This document shows positions 24,942 to 32,243 of a stretch of DNA of 64,000 nt, piece by piece. The notes below the pieces were generated by a model, which was given only the letters and a program-made list of their open reading frames with translations, made no database searches and was not told the origin of the DNA. The first letter of the stretch is position 1. Each line of letters begins with the position of its first letter. This DNA is from Kribbella aluminosa. GTDB taxonomy: Bacteria; Actinomycetota; Actinomycetes; Propionibacteriales; Kribbellaceae. The position numbers were made by a program, and so were the translations under genes. The stretch spans positions 2,108,001 to 2,172,000 of the forward strand of contig NZ_JAGINT010000002.1 in the NCBI RefSeq assembly GCF_017876295.1. Reading direction: 5' to 3'.

Positions 24942-25642
24942 TGGATCTCGACTGGCCCGGGTGCCGCAACGTACGGGACGTCGGCGGGCTGCCGACCGCT
25001 GACGGGCGGGTGCTGAAGGACGGCGTGCTGATCCGCTCCGACAGCCTGCAGTACCTGACCGCGGACGGGGTCGAGGAGGTCCGGCGGTCCGGTGTGCGCC
25101 GGATCCTGGATCTGCGTGGCGACGGCGAGGTGGCGGCCTCGCCGACGCCGTTCACCGGTACGCCGCTCGCGGTCCGGCAGTCGCTGCAGGACCCGGCCGA
25201 CCCGGACCACGGGCAGCCGACCATCGTCGACGCCTGTACCTGGATGCTCGACCAGCGGCCGGAGCTGTTCGCGGCCGCGGTGAAGGCGATCGCGGACGAG
25301 CCGGAGGGCGCGGTCGTCGTGCACTGCCACGGCGGCAAGGACCGCACCGGCATGGTGGTCGCGCTGGCGTTGAGCGTCGCCGGCGTACCGGAGGACGAGA
25401 TCGTCGCCGACTACTACCTCACCCAGGCGCGGCTCGCGGGCTGGCTGGAGGAGCAGCTGGCGGCCGAGCCCGACACCTCGAAACACCCGGAAATGATCGA
25501 GTTCCGCGACACCCGCGCGGAGTCGATCGTCGCGATCCTGCGCCATCTGGACACGAAGTACGGCGGGGCGGAGGCATACCTGCTGCACGGTGGTATCACT
25601 GAAAACGACCTCAGCAACCTGAAAGCCCGCTTAGTGGGCTGA
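24941..25642 (+). CDS. Tyrosine/serine phosphatase (PTP, Y_phosphatase3 type)
   Basis: A 233-aa cytoplasmic phosphatase. The active-site loop is HCHGGKDRTG with C129 and R135, the form found in the PtpB/Y_phosphatase3 group. The N-terminal NVRDVGGLPTADGRVLKDGVLIRSD is typical of that family. Substrates may be phosphotyrosine, phosphoserine or phosphoinositides. ATG 24941 or GTG 24938 can serve as start. It follows the membrane protein with a one-base overlap. Confidence 0.9.
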   Translation: MDLDWPGCRNVRDVGGLPTADGRVLKDGVLIRSDSLQYLTADGVEEVRRSGVRRILDLRGDGEVAASPTPFTGTPLAVRQSLQDPADPDHGQPTIVDACTWMLDQRPELFAAAVKAIADEPEGAVVVHCHGGKDRTGMVVALALSVAGVPEDEIVADYYLTQARLAGWLEEQLAAEPDTSKHPEMIEFRDTRAESIVAILRHLDTKYGGAEAYLLHGGITENDLSNLKARLVG

Positions 25643-25672
25643 CCTGCGTCACGACGGCGTCACACAGCGCAG

Positions 25673-25678
25673 TACATT
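25673..25678 (+). promoter_or_regulatory. -10 hexamer TACATT (leaderless)
   Basis: TACATT, six bases, then the ATG of the ABC permease gene at 25685. Confidence 0.5.
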
Positions 25679-25684
25679 GCTGCA

Positions 25685-26587
25685 ATGCCGACCGCCGCAG
25701 TGCCGACAGAGCCGACCGGGGTATCCGTGGACCCCGCGGCACTGGCCGAACGCTACGGACTCTCCAAGAGCTCGATCCGCCCGCCGCTCGGCTCGTACCT
25801 GCGCGAGCTGTGGAGCCGTCGTAAGTTCGTCGTCAGTTACGCCACCGCACGCACCTACGCCATGTACGCCGGAGCCCGCCTGGGCTCGATCTGGCAGATC
25901 CTGACCCCGCTGCTGAACGCCGGGGTGTACTACCTCGCGTTCGGCGTCCTGCTCGGGACCAAGAACGGGATCAACAACTACGTGGCCTTCCTGCTCAGCG
26001 GGGTGTTCGTGTTCACGTTCACCCAGCGCTGCATGACCGAAGGGTCGCGTTCGCTGGCGCTGAACCTGTCGCTGATCCGCACCCTGCACTTCCCGCGCGC
26101 CACACTGCCGTTGGCCTACGTGCTGAACGAGCTGAACCAGATGCTCATCTCGCTGGGCCTGCTGTTCCTGGTCGTCGGCTTCACCGACGGGCCCGCGTGG
26201 CGCTGGCTGCTGGTGGTGCCGGCGATGCTGTTGCAGGTGATGTTCAACATCGGCATCACCCTGGTCTTCGCGCGGATCGGAACGTTCGTGACCGACATCA
26301 GCCAGCTGCTGCCGTTCATCACCCGCACCTGGCTGTACGCGTCCGGGATCTTCTTCTCGCTGCCGTACAAGCTGTCCCAGCTGCACGCCCCGGGCTGGGT
26401 GGTCCAGGTACTGGCGTTCAACCCGATCTCGGCGTACATCGACATCGTCCGGCGTTCGTTGCTCACCGAGCACCAGAAGAACCAGCTGCCGTACGCGTGG
26501 ACGATCGCGGTCGTCTGGGCGTTCGTGATGCTGGCCGGCGGACTCTGGTACTTCTGGCGGGCGGAGGACCGTTATGGGCGTGGCTGA
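25685..26587 (+). CDS. ABC-2 permease for polysaccharide/teichoic-acid export
   Basis: A 300-aa membrane protein with about six helices, similar in layout to TagG/Wzm/RfbA permeases (LGSIWQILTPLLNAGVYYLAFGVLLG, FLLSGVFVFTFTQRCM, FNPISAYIDIVRRSLL). It would move lipid-linked wall glycopolymer across the membrane with the ATPase encoded next, whose start overlaps this gene by 14 bases. A glycosyltransferase and an LCP transferase lie 2 kb away, which supports a wall-polymer role. The exact polymer is unknown. Confidence 0.9.
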   Translation: MPTAAVPTEPTGVSVDPAALAERYGLSKSSIRPPLGSYLRELWSRRKFVVSYATARTYAMYAGARLGSIWQILTPLLNAGVYYLAFGVLLGTKNGINNYVAFLLSGVFVFTFTQRCMTEGSRSLALNLSLIRTLHFPRATLPLAYVLNELNQMLISLGLLFLVVGFTDGPAWRWLLVVPAMLLQVMFNIGITLVFARIGTFVTDISQLLPFITRTWLYASGIFFSLPYKLSQLHAPGWVVQVLAFNPISAYIDIVRRSLLTEHQKNQLPYAWTIAVVWAFVMLAGGLWYFWRAEDRYGRG

Positions 26588-27356
26588 TTCGGTGGCTGGT
26601 TCAGGGGTTGAACCGACGGTCATCGCGGACCGCTTGGACATCATCTACAAGGTGATCGCCGGCCAGGGCGGCAAGGGTACGGCGGCGACCGCGCTGCGGC
26701 GGATCGTCAACCGCCAGGACCGGCCGACGATCCGCGAGGTGCACGCGGTCAGGAACGTCAGCTTCACCGCCTACAAGGGCGACGCGATCGGCGTCATCGG
26801 CCGCAATGGCTCCGGCAAGTCGACGATGCTGCGCGCGATCGCCGGCCTGCTGCCGCCGGTGTCCGGCGCCGTCTACACCGGCGGCCGCCCGTCGCTGCTC
26901 GGCGTCAACGCGGCGATGATGAACGACCTCACCGGCGAACGGAACGTCGTCCTCGGCTGTCTCGCGATGGGCATGTCCCCGGCCGAGACCCAGCGCCGGT
27001 ACGCCGAGATCGTCGACTTCTCCGGGATCGGCGACTTCATCGACCTGCCGATGTCGACGTACTCGACCGGCATGCAGGCCCGGCTGAAGTTCGCGATCGC
27101 GTCCGCGAAGACGCACGACATCCTGCTCGTCGACGAGGCGCTGGCGACCGGTGACGCCGAGTTCCGGGTCCGGTCGGAGCGCAAGATCAAGGACCTCCGC
27201 GACCAGGCCGGCACCGTGTTCCTGGTCAGCCACAGCCTGGACGTGGTGCAGGAGACCTGCAACCGCGCCCTGTGGCTGGACGCCGGCGTACTGAAACTCG
27301 ACGGCCCGGTCGACGAGGTCATCGCCGCCTACATCCGCTCCACCCGGGCAGGCTAG
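26574..27356 (+). CDS. ABC ATPase for polysaccharide/teichoic-acid export
   Basis: A 260-aa ATPase of the TagH/Wzt/RfbB type. Walker A is GRNGSGKST (76-84), the signature is YSTGMQARLKFAIA, Walker B is ILLVDEALATGD and the switch His is in VSHSLD. It has no C-terminal glycan-recognition extension of the long Wzt type. It is the partner of the permease that overlaps it. Confidence 0.92.
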   Translation: MGVADSVAGSGVEPTVIADRLDIIYKVIAGQGGKGTAATALRRIVNRQDRPTIREVHAVRNVSFTAYKGDAIGVIGRNGSGKSTMLRAIAGLLPPVSGAVYTGGRPSLLGVNAAMMNDLTGERNVVLGCLAMGMSPAETQRRYAEIVDFSGIGDFIDLPMSTYSTGMQARLKFAIASAKTHDILLVDEALATGDAEFRVRSERKIKDLRDQAGTVFLVSHSLDVVQETCNRALWLDAGVLKLDGPVDEVIAAYIRSTRAG

Positions 27357-27373
27357 CGCGGTCGCACACCAGT

Positions 27374-27443
27374 GGATATCCACTGGTGTTGGGGGTTCTC
27401 CACCGGTACTGGAGTGAAGAACCCCCACTGCGAAGGGATATCC
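27374..27443 (+). repeat. 70-bp hairpin repeat, copy 1
   Basis: An imperfect palindrome that begins and ends with GGATATCC. Inner arms are GGGGGTTCT and AGAACCCCC, with an asymmetric centre (GGTTCTCC ... GAAGAACC) that gives it a direction. By hand alignment about 53 of 70 bases match copy 2 read in the reverse direction. It lies 73 bp before the AbiEi-like gene. Confidence 0.88.
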
Positions 27444-27516
27444 ACTCGCGAGGAAGTTGTCCACAGATGCCTGGTCGGGGGCCTCCGGCGCTGGCTGTTC
27501 GTTGGATGCTTGATGG

Positions 27517-28464
27517 GTGAACCAGCGGCTCAGACTCATCGCGCAGCAACAAGGTGGCGTCTTCAGCCGTCGCCAGGCCCTTGCCAGTGGATGCACCCAC
27601 GAGCAGATCGTCCGCTGCCTGCGGGACGGTAGCTGGGAACAGGTCCGACGCGGTCAGTACGCCGAGATGCTTGACCTGACGGGTCTGCCGCCGTGGGAAC
27701 GCGCCCGTCTGCTGCACCTCCGGCAGGTGCATGCGGTGGTGAACGCGATGCGCCCGCGCTCCGTCGCCGTCAGCCATCAGTCGGCGCTGGTCCTGCACGG
27801 TCTGCCGATCTGGGGCCTCGACCTGAGCCGCGTGCACGTCACCCGGGTTGACGGACGGTCCGGTGGTGTCGTCGCCGGCGTACAGCATCACCTCGGAGTG
27901 CTGACCGACGCCGACCTGAGCGTCGTCAACGGCCTCCTCGTGACCAGCATGGCGCGGGCGACCCTCGAATCCGCTTGTACGACGTCGTTCGAGGTGGGGG
28001 TGGTCGGGGTTGACGCTGCGCTGCGCGCCGGCTGCCTCGGGGAGGACGAGGTACGGCGTCTGCGGTGCGCGACGGCGTTCTGGCCCGGATCCGCCGCAGC
28101 CCGGAAAGCGCTGCTGTTCGGGAACGGACTGTCCGAGTCGGTCGGTGAGTCACGGCTCCGGGTGCTGATGTACGAGCATGGCCTGCCGCGACCCCGGCTG
28201 CAGACGGAGTACTACGACCGTCTCGGCCTCATCGCCCGGGTCGACTTCGACTTCGACGGGTACGAGACGGTGGTCGAGTTCGACGGGGCGCTGAAGTACG
28301 GCGGCGGGTCACCCGAGGTCCTGATCCGGGAGAAGCGCCGCGAGGACCGCCTCCGCGCCCGCGGCCTGTCCGTGATCCGCACCGACTGGTCCGACTTCGA
28401 TCATCCCGCCGAGCTCGCCGCCGGCATGTTCCGAGTCCTGAACCGCTACCGCCGCCCCGCCTGA
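27517..28464 (+). CDS. AbiEi-like winged-helix protein with C-terminal DUF559/Vsr-type nuclease domain
   Basis: A 315-aa protein. The first 50 residues match the AbiEi antitoxin N-terminal helix-turn-helix (LIAQQQGGVFSRRQALASGCTHEQIVRCLRDGSWEQVRRGQY). The middle resembles the AbiEi family (SVAVSHQSALVLHGLPIW). The last 90 residues resemble the DUF559/Vsr-like PD-(D/E)XK fold: ARVDFDFDGYETVVEFDG and later REKRREDRLRARGLSVIRTDWSDF. Such genes are common in actinobacteria and their role is not settled. No AbiEii-type toxin is adjacent. It is bracketed by two inverted copies of the hairpin repeat and sits alone between wall-polymer genes, which looks like an inserted module. GTG start. Confidence 0.8.
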   Translation: MNQRLRLIAQQQGGVFSRRQALASGCTHEQIVRCLRDGSWEQVRRGQYAEMLDLTGLPPWERARLLHLRQVHAVVNAMRPRSVAVSHQSALVLHGLPIWGLDLSRVHVTRVDGRSGGVVAGVQHHLGVLTDADLSVVNGLLVTSMARATLESACTTSFEVGVVGVDAALRAGCLGEDEVRRLRCATAFWPGSAAARKALLFGNGLSESVGESRLRVLMYEHGLPRPRLQTEYYDRLGLIARVDFDFDGYETVVEFDGALKYGGGSPEVLIREKRREDRLRARGLSVIRTDWSDFDHPAELAAGMFRVLNRYRRPA

Positions 28465-28486
28465 CCGCCACCCCAGCCGGGTCGCT

Positions 28487-28556
28487 GGATATCCACCCGC
28501 GTTGGGGGTTCTTCCATCGCATACCAGCGGAGAACCCTCAACACGAACGGATAACC
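28487..28556 (-). repeat. 70-bp hairpin repeat, copy 2 (inverted)
   Basis: The same element as copy 1 at exactly the same length, but with its asymmetric centre pointing the other way. It starts GGATATCC and ends GGATAACC on the plus strand. It lies 22 bp after the AbiEi-like gene, so the gene is flanked by inverted copies. Confidence 0.88.
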
Positions 28557-28577
28557 ACTCGGTTGGGAACCGGTGGG

Positions 28578-29582
28578 TCAGACGGCCTTCGGGCGTTCGG
28601 GGAGGCCGACCAGGAAGCCGAGGCCCCAGGAGACGTGCATGGTCGCGCAGACCAGCGGCATCCAGAACAGCGCCTTCCAGGGCAGGTAGCGGCCTTCCAT
28701 CGCGGAGCCGAAGATCAGCAGCAGGGCATAGCCCAGCGGGGCCAGGAAGCCGATGTCGAGCCAGCTGACACCGGTGGCCAGGCCGATGATCCCCAGGATC
28801 GTGCCGACGGCCAGGCCGATGACCGCGACCGGCGGTGCCAGGTACCGCTTGCTGGCGGTCTCCGGGTGCCGGCGGATCACCTCGCGGCGCCACTGGCCGG
28901 TGTGGAAGAACTGCTTCGCGACCGCGGACAGCGAGGACCGCGGCCGGTACGTCACCGAAAGGTCCGGGCTGAACCAGATCAGCCCGCCGGTCTTCCGGAT
29001 CCGGTAGTTCAGCTCCCAGTCCTGGGCCCGGTGCATGGTCTCGTCGAAGCCGCCGACCCGCTCCAGCGCGGCCCGCCGGAACACGCCGAGGTACACCGTG
29101 TCCGCGGGGCCGGCCGTGCCGCCCTGATGGAACGTCGAGGCACCCAGACCGAGCCGGGAACGGTACGCGCAGGCGACCGCCATCTCGGTCGGGGTCCGAC
29201 CCTCGGCCGCCATCACGCCGCCGACGTTGTCCGCGCCGCTCTCGTCCAGCACCTCGACCGCGCGGGTGATGTACCCGTCGGTGAGCGCGCCGTGCCCGTC
29301 CACCCGGACCAGGATGTCGTGCTTGGCGTGCGCGATCCCGACGTTCAGCGCGGCCGGCGTCTTGCCGGTCGGGTTCGGCACGATGCTGATCCGGTGGTCC
29401 TTCTCGGCCAGCTTGTCCGCGATCTCCTCGGTCCGGTCCTTGCCCGGGCCGATCGCGAGGACGACTTCGAGCTCACCCGGATAGTCCTGGTCGAGGACGC
29501 GGCCGACCGCCTCCTCCAGGTGACGTTCCTCGTTCAGCACGGGCATCACGACGGACACGGGCGGCCAGTGGGACAGCGGCAT
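28578..29582 (-). CDS. Family 2 glycosyltransferase with C-terminal membrane helices
   Basis: A 334-aa enzyme. The GT-A nucleotide-sugar domain fills residues 8-225 (VSVVMPVLNEERHLEEAV, DHRISIVPNPTGKTPAALNVGIAHA, the DGHG metal site, and AQDWELNYRIRKTGG). Two to three hydrophobic segments follow (about residues 250-320), placing the active site at the inner membrane face. It lies six bases after the LCP gene and is co-transcribed with it. With the nearby exporter it probably builds a wall glycopolymer; the sugar is unknown. Confidence 0.9.
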   Translation of the reverse strand: MPLSHWPPVSVVMPVLNEERHLEEAVGRVLDQDYPGELEVVLAIGPGKDRTEEIADKLAEKDHRISIVPNPTGKTPAALNVGIAHAKHDILVRVDGHGALTDGYITRAVEVLDESGADNVGGVMAAEGRTPTEMAVACAYRSRLGLGASTFHQGGTAGPADTVYLGVFRRAALERVGGFDETMHRAQDWELNYRIRKTGGLIWFSPDLSVTYRPRSSLSAVAKQFFHTGQWRREVIRRHPETASKRYLAPPVAVIGLAVGTILGIIGLATGVSWLDIGFLAPLGYALLLIFGSAMEGRYLPWKALFWMPLVCATMHVSWGLGFLVGLPERPKAV

Positions 29583-29588
29583 ATCAGG

Positions 29589-31082
29589 TCAGGCCTTACA
29601 GATCGAGGCGACGTCGTCGACGCCGTTGGCGGGTGGTGTGGTCGTTGAGCTTGTCGGCTTCTTGCTCGGTTTCTTCGTGGTGCTGGTGCTCGGGGCGCTG
29701 CTGGACCTCCCCGCGGTGCTACGCGGAGTGGTCGAGGTCTTACCGTCTCCTCCCGAGCCGTCGTTGTCCAGCGATTCGGACTTGGCGATCGCCTCCGCGA
29801 CCTTGGTCCGGATCAGTGCGAAGTCCGGGTCGCTGCCCTTGATCAACGGCGGAACCGCGGAGAAGCTTGACACCGGTAGCTTCTTCGCGTCCAGTGCGAG
29901 GTCCGTGAAGGTGCCCAGTTCGCCGGCGGGGATGTTCGTCTGGACCACTTCCTTGCTGGCCGACGCGATGCCCTGGAACTTGGTCAGCACGACCTGCGGC
30001 GACAACTGGTTGAGCATCGCCGAGATCACGCACTTCTGCCGTGCCATCCGTGCGTAGTCCGACGAGTCGGCGCGGGACCGGGCGAACCAGAGCGCGTGGT
30101 ACCCGTCCAGATGGACGTTCTTGCCGGGTTCGATGTAGCCCTTGATCGGTGTGCTCTCGCCGCCGATCGGTACCCGCACACTGATGTCCAGGGTGATCCC
30201 GCCGACGGCGTTGATCAGGTCGCGGAAGCCCGTCAGGTCGATCAGCGCGTAGTAGTTGAGCTTCAGCCCGGTGGTCGCCTGGATGGCCTGGCTGGTCGCG
30301 GTCACGCCGGGATGCGGGTCGCCCGGGAACAGCTGCTTGTGATCGGTCGCCCAGGTGAACACGCCGTTCAGCCAGCAGTTCGGGGTGCAGCCCTTCCACT
30401 GGAAGCCCTGCGGGAACTGCTTGGCCATCGCCGTACCCTCCGGGAACGGCACCTTGGAGAGGTTCCGCGGTACCCCGATCAGCACGGTCCGGCCGGTGTT
30501 CGCGTCGATGCTCGCGATCGTCATGCTGTCCGGCCGGGTGCCGACGCGGTCCGCACCCGAGTCGCCTCCGAGCAGCAGCACGTTGTAGCGGCCCTTGTCG
30601 GCCTTCGAGGACTTGCCGCTGCCGAACACGCTGGCGACGAAGTCGCGCTGGGTGTTCACGATCACGCTCGCGTAGATCAGCGCCCCGACCACGACGAAGA
30701 TCAGCGCGCCGTCGAGGATGCTGGTGATCAGCCGGTGGTTGCGCTCCAGCGTCAGCGGCTGGCTGATCCGGTACGCGTCCACGAACAGCGCCGCCCAGCC
30801 GAGGGCGAGCACGATCAGCAGGATCTGCACCAGCCGGAGAGTGCTGGGCCGGGCCAGGATGTTGATCGTCCCGGAGCGCCAGATCAGGCCCAGGACGACG
30901 AAGAAGACGATGATCGCGATCAGCCCGGCGACCACCCGCCAGGCCCAGCGGCCGGCCGTCCTGGAGCCCGCGACGATCTGGGCCGATCCCGGCAGGATCA
31001 GCGTCATCAACAGCAGTGTCAGTGCCCGCTTGAACCGGACCGGCTCGCGGAGACTGCGCAGGTCTGGCTTCTCCTGCGGCAT
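29589..31082 (-). CDS. LytR-CpsA-Psr (LCP) family glycopolymer transferase
   Basis: A 497-aa membrane protein. Four hydrophobic segments come first (about residues 20-40, 48-70, 84-105, 123-145), more than the single helix of classical LCP proteins. The LCP domain follows from about residue 165 (YNVLLLGGDSGADRVGTRPDSMTIASID, IGVPRNLSKVPFP, NYYALIDLTGFRDLINAVGGI, LDGYHALWFARSRADSSDYARMARQ). The conserved Arg and Asp residues for pyrophosphate binding are there. LCP enzymes attach teichoic acids, capsule or arabinogalactan to peptidoglycan. A Ser/Thr/Lys tail ends the protein. ATG 31082 has GGGAAGGA upstream. Confidence 0.92.
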   Translation of the reverse strand: MPQEKPDLRSLREPVRFKRALTLLLMTLILPGSAQIVAGSRTAGRWAWRVVAGLIAIIVFFVVLGLIWRSGTINILARPSTLRLVQILLIVLALGWAALFVDAYRISQPLTLERNHRLITSILDGALIFVVVGALIYASVIVNTQRDFVASVFGSGKSSKADKGRYNVLLLGGDSGADRVGTRPDSMTIASIDANTGRTVLIGVPRNLSKVPFPEGTAMAKQFPQGFQWKGCTPNCWLNGVFTWATDHKQLFPGDPHPGVTATSQAIQATTGLKLNYYALIDLTGFRDLINAVGGITLDISVRVPIGGESTPIKGYIEPGKNVHLDGYHALWFARSRADSSDYARMARQKCVISAMLNQLSPQVVLTKFQGIASASKEVVQTNIPAGELGTFTDLALDAKKLPVSSFSAVPPLIKGSDPDFALIRTKVAEAIAKSESLDNDGSGGDGKTSTTPRSTAGRSSSAPSTSTTKKPSKKPTSSTTTPPANGVDDVASICKA

Positions 31083-31346
31083 GACGTCCTTCCCCTGAAA
31101 ATCCCAGGCAGTTCCCTCCGGGCGGTCTGCTCCCGACCGTACCTGGTTGCTTGTCATCACTTGGTACGACGTGCCGGTGGCACCGATGGTTCGCACCCGG
31201 GCGGATCCGGAGACGAAGGGTAGCAGCCCGGACACGGAGCGCAGGAAATCCCCTGCTCTGACCCTGCTTGACACAGCTGTGATGGTCGGCGGCGGACAGA
31301 TGCGTTACGAAGTCCTTTACGTACAACCAGTGAGGAAACCGCCCCC

Positions 31347-32180
31347 ATGAAACTGTTCCGTACGCTTCTGGCCGCCACCGCGGTCGCCACCACGACACTT
31401 CTCGGTACGACGTCCGCACAGGCGGCCGCGCCGGGAGCCGACTTCACCGGCATCGCCGCGCTGAGCAACTGCTCCGCCTCCCTCGTCCGGTACACCGAAT
31501 CCGTCGACACCGACAAGGCCCTCGTACTGACCAACGGGCACTGCTACGAAGGGGGGTTCCTGCAGCCCGGCCAGGTGCTGGTGAACAAAGCCTCGACCCG
31601 GTCGATCACGCTGCTGAACCCGGACTCCAGCCGGGCCGGTACGGTCCGCGCCGACAAGATCCTGTTCGGCACCATGACCAAGACCGACCTGATCGTGTAC
31701 GAGGTGAACGAGACCTACGCCTCGATCAAGAGCCGGCTGAGCGTCACCCCGCTGACCCTCGCCAAGCAGGCCCCGGCCGACGGCGCCGGCATGGCGGTCG
31801 TCTCCGGGTACTGGAAGCGGATCTACACCTGCTCGGTGCAGGCCACCATCCCGCAGCTTCGCGAGGGCGACTGGACCTGGCAGAACTCGATCAAGTACCA
31901 CCAGCCCGGTTGCGAGACGATCGGCGGTACGTCGGGATCGCCCGTGGTCAGCACCACCACCGGCGAGATGATCGGGATCAACAACACCGGCAACGAGAAC
32001 GGCGAGCGCTGCACCGTGAACAACCCGTGTGAGGTGGACGCCAGCGGCAATGTCACCGTCGAGCAGGGTGCGGCGTACGGCGAGCAGACCTGGTGGCTGT
32101 ACACCTGCCTGACCGCCGGCCGCACGATCGACCTGAACAAGTCCGGCTGCGAACTGCCGAAGCCGGCCAGCCGCCGCTGA
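31347..32180 (+). CDS. Secreted trypsin-like serine protease (S1)
   Basis: A 277-aa exported protease. The signal peptide ends near TTSAQAAA. The catalytic triad is H65 (LTNGHC), D114 (TKTDLIVYE) and S198 (GGTSGSPVVS). Cys pairs are consistent with a secreted disulphide-stabilised enzyme. There is no pro-region as large as in alpha-lytic proteases. It is divergent from the LCP gene; the 264-bp gap between them shows no clear palindrome. Confidence 0.9.
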   Translation: MKLFRTLLAATAVATTTLLGTTSAQAAAPGADFTGIAALSNCSASLVRYTESVDTDKALVLTNGHCYEGGFLQPGQVLVNKASTRSITLLNPDSSRAGTVRADKILFGTMTKTDLIVYEVNETYASIKSRLSVTPLTLAKQAPADGAGMAVVSGYWKRIYTCSVQATIPQLREGDWTWQNSIKYHQPGCETIGGTSGSPVVSTTTGEMIGINNTGNENGERCTVNNPCEVDASGNVTVEQGAAYGEQTWWLYTCLTAGRTIDLNKSGCELPKPASRR

Positions 32181-32243
32181 CGCTTCGTAAAGTTGCCTGC
32201 GGGGTGACGCACACCACTTGGAAATCCGGTAACGTCCCCCCGC

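Noticed and set aside
27517-28464. Complete type IV toxin-antitoxin locus
   Set aside because: No AbiEii-type nucleotidyltransferase is adjacent, and the protein carries its own nuclease-like domain, so a standard AbiE pair is not supported.
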